Assembly (NCBI GenBank): GCA_030672805.1
Contig: DAOVFR010000076.1
Span: 1-9,444, forward strand
Length of the DNA: 9,444 nucleotides
From: Candidatus Krumholzibacteriota bacterium
GTDB lineage: Bacteria; Krumholzibacteriota; Krumholzibacteriia; Krumholzibacteriales; Krumholzibacteriaceae
Direction: 5' to 3'
Shown here piece after piece: positions 1-6,442 of this stretch. The translations under genes were made by a program, and so were the position numbers. Position 1 is the first letter of the stretch. Every line of letters begins with the position of its first letter. Under the pieces are notes generated by a model. The model saw nothing but the letters and a program-made list of their open reading frames with translations, did not search any database and had not been told where the DNA came from.

Positions 1-540
1 AAGAACCGCGCATATGGCGGGAACGTACGTCGTGCCCGCCCTGTTGACCGCCTGGAGAGGGAAAAACACCCAGTAGGCGATCCTGATCCTGCTGTAGTAG
101 AACCGCATCATGAAGGCGCCTAGAAGCCCCGAAGTGGCGCCGGAAGCGCCTATGACGCCGTAACGGAGAAATTCGGGAGCGAACAGGCTTGTCAGCATCA
201 TGTGCGTATATGCTCCGGCCGCCGCCGACAGGATGAAGATGGCAAAAAACCTCCCGGGCCCGAAACGCTCCTCGACCACCCTTCCGAACACGATCAGGTA
301 AACGGCGTTACCGATCAGGTGCATGTAGCCCGCATGAAGAAAAACGTGTGTCACCGCCGTCGCAAGGGAGGGATCCAGGGGGAGAAAGATACAGTTCAGC
401 AGGTTCCAGCCGGAACCGTCAGGTCTGTATCTATAGATGAAAAACAGGATTATCATGAACCCGGCAAGAAGCCACGTGATCGTCGCCCGCCGCTTCCGCT
501 TCACATCAAGTCCCACCGGGAAGTAGTAGAAAAAATACAC
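1..540 (-). CDS. Rhomboid family intramembrane serine protease (3' part cut by window edge)
   Basis: Membrane protease that cleaves transmembrane segments of client proteins inside the inner membrane. The 180 visible codons carry the rhomboid signatures in order: a first membrane helix after a basic K/R-rich stretch (about residues 20-37), an L1-type loop with a WN pair (residues 44-45), the HxxxN motif around H74 and N78 within HAGYMHLIGN, a hydrophobic helix ending at about 115, and the GxSG active-site motif GASGA with the predicted nucleophile S133. The catalytic histidine of the later helix lies beyond position 1, so the dyad cannot be completed here. The start is GTG at 540: an in-frame TAA lies 21 nt upstream, and a purine-rich ribosome site (GAGGGAAAGG) precedes it. 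The gene follows the terminator of the beta-barrel gene, so it is probably a separate unit. The substrate is unknown. Confidence 0.93.
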   Translation of the reverse strand, partial: MYFFYYFPVGLDVKRKRRATITWLLAGFMIILFFIYRYRPDGSGWNLLNCIFLPLDPSLATAVTHVFLHAGYMHLIGNAVYLIVFGRVVEERFGPGRFFAIFILSAAAGAYTHMMLTSLFAPEFLRYGVIGASGATSGLLGAFMMRFYYSRIRIAYWVFFPLQAVNRAGTTYVPAICAVL

Positions 541-591
541 AAGTATCCTTTCCCTCTTGAATTACATCATTCATGTGCAAGATACAGACCA

Positions 592-621
592 ATTATTTCA
601 AAGAGTTACACGGTTGAACAA
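592..621 (-). promoter_or_regulatory. Possible promoter of the rhomboid gene
   Basis: On the minus strand TTGTTC (616-621) and AATAAT (592-597) are 18 nt apart, in the short AT-rich gap between the preceding terminator and the rhomboid GTG. The match to sigma-70 consensus is moderate. The main argument is position, because the gene must start a new transcript if the terminator at 632-663 works. Confidence 0.3.
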
Positions 622-631
622 ACCTGGGGGG

Positions 632-663
632 AAAAAAGAGGCGGCGCTTGGAGCGCCGCCTCT
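632..663 (-). terminator. Intrinsic terminator of the beta-barrel gene
   Basis: Bases 637-647 and 653-663 form a perfect 11-bp GC-rich stem (AGAGGCGGCGC paired with its complement) around a 5-nt loop. Read on the minus strand, the stem is followed at once by six T (632-637, the first of which also closes the stem). This is a textbook rho-independent terminator 26 bp after the stop codon of the gene ending at 689. Confidence 0.92.
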
Positions 664-688
664 CGGTCGTTCGATCGAGTGATCGCGT

Positions 689-1270
689 CTAGTAGAAGAA
701 GATCTGGAAACCGGCCTCGCCGCCGAAACTGTTTCCGTCAATCGTCTCGTCGGCTCCATCCGCCTTGTACTTTACAATATTATAACTACCCATGCCGTAC
801 AGACCGACCGTGTTGGTGAGCATGTAGTTGACGCCGCCGCCGAACTTGATGTTATGCTGCGTAGCCTCGTCATCGCCGAATTTCCATTTCCCATAGGTGT
901 ACGAGGCGCCGACGAACGGATAGACGGAACCCTTGCCGCCCTCCTGATCCAAATCGATGTAGTAACTCACGAACGGACCGACGCCCCATGTAGTGGGATC
1001 GTAATCGCCCTGTTTAACCATATTGAAATCGACCATGACGCCGACTGCGAGGCTCGGTATTACGAAGTATCCGAACTTAGGGCTGAGTGAGACCTCCGTC
1101 ATCCTGTCGCCGTCCGCGTTCTCATAAAAGTCGCCTCCCGAGCTCGAGAAGCTCAAACCACCGCCGAGCAGAATGACGCCCTTGTCAACAGCGCCTTCCT
1201 GCGCGAGCAGGGAGCCGGCGAGGAAGACCGTCAGCACCATGACGCTGAGTACCTTGAAAAACCTGTTCAT
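689..1270 (-). CDS. Small outer-membrane beta-barrel protein (OmpA/OmpW-like eight-strand fold)
   Basis: A 193-residue protein with a Sec signal peptide (basic MNRFFK, hydrophobic core to about residue 20, likely cleavage after LLA at 23). It is followed by alternating hydrophobic/polar strands and glycine-rich turns. The segments GVGPFVSYY (96-104), YPFVGASYTYGKW (117-129) and FGGGVNYMLTNTVGLYG (143-159) have the spacing of the outer-membrane beta-barrel domain family with about eight strands. The chain ends in FFY, matching the C-terminal aromatic signature recognised by the BAM machinery. I place the start at ATG 1270 because AGGAGG lies 5 nt upstream; the in-frame GTG at 1273 would be only 2 nt from it. 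The gene is monocistronic, with its own promoter and terminator. The specific role (porin, adhesin or structural) cannot be read from sequence. Confidence 0.85.
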   Translation of the reverse strand: MNRFFKVLSVMVLTVFLAGSLLAQEGAVDKGVILLGGGLSFSSSGGDFYENADGDRMTEVSLSPKFGYFVIPSLAVGVMVDFNMVKQGDYDPTTWGVGPFVSYYIDLDQEGGKGSVYPFVGASYTYGKWKFGDDEATQHNIKFGGGVNYMLTNTVGLYGMGSYNIVKYKADGADETIDGNSFGGEAGFQIFFY

Positions 1271-1412
1271 CACAACCTCCTTGGGCCGCCCCGGATCTGC
1301 AGCTTCCGGAACGATACTGTTTATCGATTAAGGACCTTCACATCCTTCATCGCCATCAATAACCTCTTTCAACTTCTACCTCTTCGAAACCACCCCCCTT
1401 CATTTCGATATC

Positions 1413-1427
1413 TAACTGACTTAGTTA
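1413..1427. promoter_or_regulatory. Inverted repeat overlapping the -10 element, possible operator
   Basis: TAACT (1413-1417) and AGTTA (1423-1427) are perfect inverted arms separated by 5 nt, giving a 15-bp dyad that covers the weak -10 box and the start-site region of the beta-barrel promoter. The geometry suits a small dimeric repressor. The arms are short and AT-rich, so chance is a real alternative. Confidence 0.3.
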
Positions 1428-1450
1428 ACAATCACCCTGATATTTGTCAA
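1422..1450 (-). promoter_or_regulatory. Promoter of the small beta-barrel gene
   Basis: A perfect -35 box TTGACA (1445-1450) is followed after 17 nt by TAACTA (1422-1427). That is a poor -10 hexamer, but it is preceded by TG one base upstream, as in extended -10 promoters. The sequence upstream of the -35 is very AT-rich. Transcription from here gives a leader of roughly 145 nt before ATG 1270; it is purine-rich in its first half and shows no strong hairpin. Confidence 0.6.
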
Positions 1451-1485
1451 GCTAATTATTAACATAAAAAAAATAACATCAATAT

Positions 1486-1515
1486 AAATATGGGGGGCTT
1501 ATGCCCCCCATATTT
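1486..1515 (-). terminator. Intrinsic terminator of the 489-residue outer-membrane protein gene
   Basis: Bases 1486-1498 and 1503-1515 form a 13-bp stem containing six G:C pairs in a row, with a TTAT loop. It lies 24 bp past the stop codon at 1539. On the minus strand the run-out is T-rich (ATATTTATATT, then eight T a little further). The plus-strand face also ends in six T, so it could work in both directions. Confidence 0.85.
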
Positions 1516-1538
1516 TTTCGCCGTTTAACAAGCCGCCT

Positions 1539-3008
1539 TTAGTAGTGATATACACCCGTGACCATGAACATCGGCGGACCGTCGCTGTCATAATCCTTAC
1601 CGTGGAGATAGTAACCCAGGTAATTGGTGATATGAGGATTCACGACGCAGTCGATGTCGAAGTCGGCGATGTGGAAGCCGAGACCGATGAAGTACTGGAA
1701 CGGCGCACTGGTCTCGGTGACCTTGAACTCGCCGGATCCTTCTTCATCCTCATCCAACCACTTGTACTCCTCGTTGAACTCCCACTTGACGAGCGACTTC
1801 GTGCAGCCCGTCCGGAACGTCAGCCAGTCTTTAACATCGCTCTCGAGAGCGAGGCGGAAGCGAGGCATCATGCGGTACGTGATCTTGCGCGAAAAATCGT
1901 CGAGATCTTCATCTTCGAGCCATTCCTCGGGAATCTCCGACGGCTCGACCTTGCCGTACGAAAACGGCTCGATGGCAAAGACGATCAGGTTGTCATCGTT
2001 CACTTTGATGTTCGCGCCGATGCCGAAGTCGAACATCATACCCTTGTTGCCCCACTGGCCCTCTTCATCGTAGCATCCCGCTTCATCGTTGAACCAGGCG
2101 GAATCGGCCTTCAGGCTGAAGTCCCAGAACTTCATACCGAAGTAAGGCACGAAGGTGATCTCCTCGTTGAATTCATAGAATACTCGTCCCCTGAAGCCGT
2201 ACATCTTGTTGGCATCCGCCGAGACGTCACCCCAGCCTTCGTCCTCGTAGTAATAACACGGACCGTATTCACCACATTCCTGGCATGCGAACCCGGTCTG
2301 CGAGGCTAAGGTGATGTCGAACGCCACGTCGGCCGTCATGTCCTCGCCGATATCGAATGTAGCGCCGGCGCCGATCGTCGTGAAGGCAACATGGTATTCG
2401 TACTCCACCTCATCTCTAATGGTGGTATCGGGGTCGGAATAAACCGAACTTGCCTCCATCTTCATCGTCTGATCCGAACGGCTGAACATCAGGCCGAAGG
2501 TCATCCCTTCCATCTCGTAGCCGTACTGGACCGTGAACTTGTTGTAGACGCGGCCGGACCAGATGTCGAAGCCGGGCCAGGGCATTTCCATTTCACCCAT
2601 CATGCAGTTATACGACTCGAGGCCCATGAGACGCATGCCCGGGTTCAGCCCTGCCGTATGGCGGAAGAACCACAGGCCGAGGACGCCGTATCCGCCGTCC
2701 TCGCCGATCGCATAGGTCCCGCCGAGCATGGTGTAGAAGTAGTCCTCGGAACATTCACTCGGGTACTCACCGAAATAAAGCTCCTCCTGCCAGCCGCCGA
2801 ACTCGGTGACGTACGCACTGTGTACGCTCATCACGACGATGTTCTGGTAGGACGGCAGCGTGCCGTACCAGGTGAAGATGTTGTAGTCGTCCTCTACATA
2901 GTTATTTACACTACCCATGGAGATGAGCCTGCTGTCCGTCGCCATGGCCGGAGCGGTAAACACCGCGGCGAGAGCGACAGCCAGTGCGAGTGTAAATAGT
3001 TTCTTCAT
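1539..3008 (-). CDS. Acidic, cysteine-containing outer-membrane beta-barrel protein, family not recognised
   Basis: A 489-residue exported protein. Its N-terminus is a clear Sec signal (MKKLFTLALA..., cleavage AMA|TD after residue 23). The rest alternates short aromatic/aliphatic amphipathic strands (for example around 156-176, 206-234, 268-299, 324-351 and 376-405) with acidic loops, and ends VYHY, an aromatic C-terminus typical of outer-membrane barrels. The mature N-terminus, SRLISMGSVNNYVEDDYNIF (residues 26-45), resembles the start of uncharacterised barrels I associate with uncultured FCB-group bacteria (inference). Eight cysteines are present, three of them in C-x2-C-x5-C (242, 245, 251). 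Loops near 360-371 and 417-424 are almost purely Asp/Glu. ATG 3008 is preceded by GGAGG at 7 nt. It is probably transcribed alone from the promoter at 3283-3311. A porin or a metal-binding surface barrel are both possible. Confidence 0.75.
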   Translation of the reverse strand: MKKLFTLALAVALAAVFTAPAMATDSRLISMGSVNNYVEDDYNIFTWYGTLPSYQNIVVMSVHSAYVTEFGGWQEELYFGEYPSECSEDYFYTMLGGTYAIGEDGGYGVLGLWFFRHTAGLNPGMRLMGLESYNCMMGEMEMPWPGFDIWSGRVYNKFTVQYGYEMEGMTFGLMFSRSDQTMKMEASSVYSDPDTTIRDEVEYEYHVAFTTIGAGATFDIGEDMTADVAFDITLASQTGFACQECGEYGPCYYYEDEGWGDVSADANKMYGFRGRVFYEFNEEITFVPYFGMKFWDFSLKADSAWFNDEAGCYDEEGQWGNKGMMFDFGIGANIKVNDDNLIVFAIEPFSYGKVEPSEIPEEWLEDEDLDDFSRKITYRMMPRFRLALESDVKDWLTFRTGCTKSLVKWEFNEEYKWLDEDEEGSGEFKVTETSAPFQYFIGLGFHIADFDIDCVVNPHITNYLGYYLHGKDYDSDGPPMFMVTGVYHY

Positions 3009-3276
3009 TTCATTACCTCCTGCAAGTGATCTCCCTTTCAGGGAAGAAGCCTTTCAGGAACGTCTATATCATCGCACAAACATGCGGTTAAGTTCCCAAA
3101 AACCCGTTCTATGTGCGCCTTTCCGGCGTGTTCCTTTTGTCCCCCCTGGTACCTCCTTTCAGGCTGCGCCTGACAACAATTGGCCTTGCAGCTACCGCCG
3201 CAAGTCCGCTTCTATCGTGAAAAACTGCTTTGATCGCGCCTTTACACGCACTCTATCCCCATTCCTCATTTATTTG
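3009..3276 (-). promoter_or_regulatory. Long structured 5' leader of the outer-membrane protein gene
   Basis: From the predicted start site near 3276 to the ATG there are about 268 nt without a convincing gene. On the minus strand it holds a chain of hairpins. One is an 8-bp stem with one G-U pair around GGTA, CTTGCGGC/GCTGCAAG (3189-3208). Others are TCAGGC-gca-GCCTGA (3158-3172), a short CGCC/GGCG stem near 3116-3128, and TCCCT-gaa-AGGGA (3032-3044) just before the ribosome site. It matches no riboswitch class I recognise. Confidence 0.4.
3034..3163 (-). repeat. Four copies of a CCKGAAAGG motif in the leader
   Basis: On the minus strand CCTGAAAGG occurs exactly at 3155-3163, 3050-3058 and 3034-3042, with a one-base variant CCGGAAAGG at 3118-3126. 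Each can fold as a minimal CCT/AGG hairpin with a GAA loop or as a GNRA-like tetraloop. Four copies in 130 nt is more than expected by chance for a 9-mer, and all lie in one leader. Confidence 0.5.
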
Positions 3277-3282
3277 GCCGAA

Positions 3283-3311
3283 AATCTATACCAGCCCGAA
3301 TAGCATGTCAA
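3283..3311 (-). promoter_or_regulatory. Sigma-70-type promoter of the 489-residue outer-membrane protein gene
   Basis: A perfect TTGACA (3306-3311), a 17-nt spacer and TAGATT (3283-3288, four of six consensus bases) on the minus strand. The sequence just upstream is an A/T tract (AAATAAAAAAAG) that could serve as an UP element. It points to strong constitutive expression of an abundant envelope protein. Confidence 0.75.
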
Positions 3312-3346
3312 TAACTTTTTTTATTTATGCTAAAAGAATTTTCGCC

Positions 3347-3378
3347 CGGTGACTGCACCGATTCCGGCCACAATCGGT
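3347..3378 (-). terminator. Hairpin(s) after the endopeptidase stop codon, weak terminator
   Basis: A 7-bp stem ACCGATT/AATCGGT (3357-3363 with 3372-3378, 8-nt loop) begins 2 nt after the stop codon of the NlpC/P60 gene. An alternative stem CGGTG/CACCG (3347-3351 with 3356-3360) shares bases with it. There is no U-tract directly after the stem, only AAAATTCTTTT some nt later, so termination may be partial. Confidence 0.4.
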
Positions 3379-3380
3379 CC

Positions 3381-4520
3381 CTACAGCTCCCCGGGGAGCA
3401 CACGGCGGGCATAAAGCAAACTCCTTGCCAGTTTTTCATCGTACAGCGTATCCTCCTGGCGGAGACTGTTTATCTTGACCTCGCCGTACGCGTGGATGAA
3501 TCTCCCGGCGCTCAATGCTATTGCAACGTGTGATATCGTGTTCCCTTCACCGAAAAAGAGAAGGTCGCCCACACGGACACTGCCCATATCCTCCGGATCG
3601 ATGTGTTCCCCCATACGTGCCTGCAGATCGGAATCACGGGGAAGCTCTACACCCTCGAGCAGGAACACCCGCTTCACGAACCCGGAACAGTCGAACGCCT
3701 TCGCCGTGGTTCCGCCCCACAGGTACGGTATTCCGATAAATCTCATCGCCCGCTCCGCCAGCCGTCCGCGGTCGGGAGAACCGGCCGCGGGAACGGTAAG
3801 ATGTTCAGTCTGAATGAACCCCCGCCGCCCGCCGGGAAGCATCACCGGTCTGAAACCCCCGTCCGCTTCACCGGCGATGAGTCTTGTACCCGAAACCACG
3901 TCCGAGACCGGCAGGCTGTTCACATCCGGCTCCGAATGGATATAAGCCACATTCAACCCTACCCTGGCAGTCACACGGGAATCGTAATTTTCGCAATCAG
4001 TTATCGGCACCTCGGATACATGCCATGACCGGACCCACCCGTGGCAGCCGTCCCGCAGCCTGGCAAGAAACCAGTCACCCTCCCGTTTGAGCCTTACGGC
4101 CGTTTCTCCCATGATCGCCTGGCTTATGAGTTCAGCGGAATGCGCCGGATCCCTCCTGATATCGGCCACACTCGATATAACCCAGAGAATTATCCCCGGA
4201 TCCTTCCCCAGGATCCGGATTTCGGCCCGGAGTCCATCTTCGAACGTGAGGCTTGCCTCGCCGCCCCACCGGCTTCCCGCGGCGTCAGGATCCGCTCCAT
4301 TGGTAATATCCTTGAAAAGCTCCTCACGGCTCAACTCGACAACGGCGCTCCCGTCGTCGGCCGGCCGCACCGACACGTAGCTGGTTCTCCAGTCGAATCC
4401 AAGCGCCTTCTCCCGTTTCGCGATCAGCTTTCTTACTCGATCGATCTGTTCATTCATATGCATCATACGCGTTACTTCACCATGATATGCACTACCATTG
4501 GACCGTCCGTGGACGCTCAC
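3381..4520 (-). CDS. SH3-domain NlpC/P60 (C40) peptidase, YkfC-like gamma-D-Glu-diamino acid endopeptidase
   Basis: A cysteine peptidase expected to cut the gamma-D-Glu to diamino-acid bond of murein peptides. Residues 250-375 form the NlpC/P60 domain, with YLWGGTTAKAFDCSGF containing the nucleophile C278, ISHVAIAL containing H331, and H343 as the third polar residue. Before it are two bacterial SH3-like modules: about 117-170 (DGCHGWVRSWHV end) and 182-240 (GGRRGFIQTEHL end). Residues 1-115 are an extra N-terminal region I do not recognise. There is no signal peptide or lipobox, suggesting cytosolic action on imported peptides. GTG 4520 overlaps the stop of a small upstream frame by four bases (GTGA) and has AGGA 6 nt upstream; ATG codons at 4466, 4463 and 4457 (MMHMNEQ) are alternatives. 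It is last in the peptide-transporter operon, the same pairing as ykf and dpp genes in Bacillus. Function is inferred. Confidence 0.88.
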   Translation of the reverse strand: MSVHGRSNGSAYHGEVTRMMHMNEQIDRVRKLIAKREKALGFDWRTSYVSVRPADDGSAVVELSREELFKDITNGADPDAAGSRWGGEASLTFEDGLRAEIRILGKDPGIILWVISSVADIRRDPAHSAELISQAIMGETAVRLKREGDWFLARLRDGCHGWVRSWHVSEVPITDCENYDSRVTARVGLNVAYIHSEPDVNSLPVSDVVSGTRLIAGEADGGFRPVMLPGGRRGFIQTEHLTVPAAGSPDRGRLAERAMRFIGIPYLWGGTTAKAFDCSGFVKRVFLLEGVELPRDSDLQARMGEHIDPEDMGSVRVGDLLFFGEGNTISHVAIALSAGRFIHAYGEVKINSLRQEDTLYDEKLARSLLYARRVLPGEL

Positions 4521-4633
4521 CGCGGGTCCTGTCGCCGGTCATCCCCACCGTGCTCGCTTCCGGCTGCGCGCGGTGGGGGCCCCGCCCGGCGCCACCCGCG
4601 GCGATGATTTTTCGACGGATCAAGTTCAGTCAT
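4517..4633 (-). CDS. Possible 38-residue small ORF filling the dppC-endopeptidase gap
   Basis: The ATG lies 2 nt after the dppC stop codon, and the TGA (4517-4519) overlaps the endopeptidase GTG as GTGA. The frame therefore fits exactly between its neighbours, like the other junctions in this operon. The product is strongly basic and rich in Arg, Pro and Gly (MTELDPSKNHRRGWRRAG at the start), with no signal peptide or membrane segment and no recognised family. GGGAAG about 12 nt upstream is a poorly spaced ribosome site, so initiation would depend on coupling. It may serve only to carry ribosomes through the GC-rich gap, or the frame may be open by chance because of high GC. Confidence 0.35.
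   Translation of the reverse strand: MTELDPSKNHRRGWRRAGPPPRAAGSEHGGDDRRQDPR
4543..4578 (-). repeat. Perfect 8-bp inverted repeat in the dppC-endopeptidase gap
   Basis: CCCCACCG (4543-4550) and CGGTGGGG (4571-4578) are exact inverted complements around a 20-nt GC-rich loop. The RNA could form a very stable stem without a following U-tract. It may dampen readthrough or stabilise the upstream part of the message. Confidence 0.45.
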
Positions 4634-4635
4634 AA

Positions 4636-5499
4636 CTACAGCCGTCTTCCCGCCCCACGCACCACCGCAAGCCTGGGATCGAGCGAATCCCTGACCCCGT
4701 CGCCGACGAGGTTCAGCGAACAGACCATCAGGGTAAGCGCCAGTCCCGGGAAGAGGGTGAGCCACGGCGCAGTCCTCATGAATACGATCCCGCTCGATAT
4801 CATCTTCCCGAGACTCGGTGCGGGGGGCTGAATCCCGAGGCCGAGAAAACTGAGACTCGACTCCGCCATGACCGTCATACCAAGACCGAGGGAGTATACA
4901 ACGATTACCGGCGAGATGCACTGGGGAAGTATGTGTTTGAAAATAATAGTCTTGTGACCTGCGCCGGCAGCTTTTGCCGCCTGGACGAACTCGCGCTCCC
5001 GGTAAATGAGTACCTGCGCCCTGACAAGCCGCGCTATGGCGGCCCAACCGACAATACCCAGCGCGAGAACGAGGGACGGGAGGCCGGGATCGACAACCGC
5101 CATGATCGCGATCAGGAGAAGAAGCGTCGGAAAGGCGAATGTGATATCCGCAAGCCTCATCACGAACGAATCGAGCCTTCCACCGAAGTAACCGGCCGCG
5201 ACACCGAGGACCAGGCCGATAACGAGGGAAAACGTTCTCGCGATGAAACCGACACCGAGCGAGGTCGATGAACCCCGTACCGTACGTGAAAGGACGTCCC
5301 GGCCGAATGGATCCGTCCCGAACGGGTGGCCGAGAGACGGGGGTCGCAGTGAATTGTCGAGATCGATCCCGTCCCGCTCGGCCGGCGGCGAGAAAACCAT
5401 CGCCAGAACGGCCGCATTGACCAGAAGGATGAAGACCAGGCCGGCCAGGGCAAGCCGTTTTCCGAGAAACCGTCTCAGGAATCCGCCGCCGGAATTCAC
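4636..5499 (-). CDS. dppC: Peptide ABC transporter permease, DppC/OppC type
   Basis: The second inner-membrane channel subunit of a dipeptide/oligopeptide importer. The 287-residue chain has the family layout: an N-terminal membrane helix (about 15-36), the periplasmic signature HPFGTDPFGRDVLSR (58-72), a helix at 86-104, a block of helices from 112 to 160, the EAA loop EFVQAAKAAGAGHKTIIFKHILP (170-192) that docks on the ATPase, ESSLSFLGLG (213-222), and the C-terminal GDGVRDSLDPRL (267-278). Length is normal. The start is GTG 5499, overlapping the DppB stop by four bases (GTGA) with a GGGAGGGGGG ribosome site just upstream, which indicates translational coupling. dpp, opp and murein-peptide transporters share this fold, so the symbol denotes the family only. 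Confidence 0.95.
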   Translation of the reverse strand: MNSGGGFLRRFLGKRLALAGLVFILLVNAAVLAMVFSPPAERDGIDLDNSLRPPSLGHPFGTDPFGRDVLSRTVRGSSTSLGVGFIARTFSLVIGLVLGVAAGYFGGRLDSFVMRLADITFAFPTLLLLIAIMAVVDPGLPSLVLALGIVGWAAIARLVRAQVLIYREREFVQAAKAAGAGHKTIIFKHILPQCISPVIVVYSLGLGMTVMAESSLSFLGLGIQPPAPSLGKMISSGIVFMRTAPWLTLFPGLALTLMVCSLNLVGDGVRDSLDPRLAVVRGAGRRL

Positions 5500-6434
5500 T
5501 GCCCCCCCCTCCCGGTACGGACCCTTGGATCGACGAGACCGTAGCTCAGGTCGACGATAAGATTGACGATGACGAAAACGAGGGCCATAAAGAGAATAGC
5601 CCCCTGGATCATGGGAAAATCACGCTTGAAGACCGACTGGAGTATCAGCCTGCCCAGGCCGGGCCAGCCGAAAATCGATTCGGTAAGGACCGATCCGCCG
5701 AGGTAACTTCCGAAGTCGGTCCCGACGATCGTGATCACGGGAACCAGCGCGTTCCGCAGGCCGTGTTTCGCCACGACAACGGCGTTTCCAAGCCCCTTCG
5801 CCTTTGCCGTCCGTATATAATCCTCGCCGAGGACATCGAGAAACCCCGACCTCGTCACGCGGGCGACCGTAGCCATCGAGGCAAACGAGAGGGTGACTGC
5901 CGGCATGATGAGATACCTCAGAGATCCACCGCCGTAACCAGATGGCGGTAAAAGAGATAACTTGATCGAAAAAAGGAAGATGAGCAGGAGCCCCAGCCAG
6001 AAGACCGGTATGGACACGCCAACGAGAGAAAAGGTCATGAGGGAATGACCGAGCCACGGGTGGCGTTTCCACGCAGCGAGCCCGCCGATCCCCAAGCCCG
6101 CGGTAACCGCGATGACCATCGCACTGAAGGCGAGCAGGAGAGTCCTGGGAAAACGGTCCATGATCGACACGGTCACGGGACGTCCCGTTACGAATGAGCG
6201 GCCCAGGTCGAACCTGGCAAGACGGGTGATGTACTCGAAGTACTGCACGGGAATAGGCTTGTCGAGACCGAGCTCGCGGCGCATCTCCTCGAGCGTCTCC
6301 TCGTCGTACCGCTCGCCGACAAGCGTCAGCACCGGGTCGCCGGGTATGACGTACATGAGAATGAAGGTGACTGTTACAACCCCCCAGAGGATCGGCGCCA
6401 GCAGGAGTATCCTTCTCAGAACGAACTTCAACAC
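5496..6434 (-). CDS. dppB: Peptide ABC transporter permease, DppB/OppB type
   Basis: The first channel subunit of the importer, partner of the DppC-type protein encoded next. The 312-residue reading from GTG 6434 starts MLKFVLRRILLLAP, the usual DppB opening. It continues with PGDP (31-34), a periplasmic segment including GLDKPIPVQYFEY (56-68) and DLGRSF (76-81), and membrane helices at about 96-121, 131-158 and 174-192. The EAA loop is EDYIRTAKAKGLGNAVVVAKHGLRNAL (204-230), followed by ESIFGWPGLGRL (252-263) and DPRVR (302-306). All landmarks are intact. An in-frame GTG at 6446 would overlap the upstream stop as GTGA, like the dppC junction, adding four residues. I prefer 6434 because GGGAG lies about 11 nt upstream and because of family N-termini, but 6446 is credible. 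Confidence 0.95.
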   Translation of the reverse strand: MLKFVLRRILLLAPILWGVVTVTFILMYVIPGDPVLTLVGERYDEETLEEMRRELGLDKPIPVQYFEYITRLARFDLGRSFVTGRPVTVSIMDRFPRTLLLAFSAMVIAVTAGLGIGGLAAWKRHPWLGHSLMTFSLVGVSIPVFWLGLLLIFLFSIKLSLLPPSGYGGGSLRYLIMPAVTLSFASMATVARVTRSGFLDVLGEDYIRTAKAKGLGNAVVVAKHGLRNALVPVITIVGTDFGSYLGGSVLTESIFGWPGLGRLILQSVFKRDFPMIQGAILFMALVFVIVNLIVDLSYGLVDPRVRTGRGGQ

Positions 6435-6442
6435 GGCACCGA

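Noticed and set aside
202..819. Plus-strand open frame of 205 codons
   Set aside because: It is antisense to the rhomboid gene, runs through the terminator hairpin and into the beta-barrel gene, and its product is an Arg/Pro-rich composition without any domain. It is a shadow frame.
1335..1407. Two very short minus-strand frames (15 and 11 codons) in the leader of the small beta-barrel gene
   Set aside because: They overlap as TGATG and one has a weak AGAGG site, but they are too short to distinguish from chance, and no attenuator structure follows them.
1545..2309. Plus-strand open frame of 254 codons antisense to the 489-residue outer-membrane protein
   Set aside because: It is kept open by the codon use of the acidic protein on the other strand; it has no ribosome site, signal or recognisable domain.
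3192..3269. 25-codon ATG frame at the start of the long leader (minus strand)
   Set aside because: It begins only about 7 nt from the predicted transcription start, so it has little room for a ribosome site, and the product shows no recognisable feature. It could be an upstream ORF, but nothing supports it beyond being open.
3100..3270. Cyclic-di-GMP or other known riboswitch in the leader
   Set aside because: The hairpins do not show the conserved core sequences of the classes I know, so I report only a structured leader.
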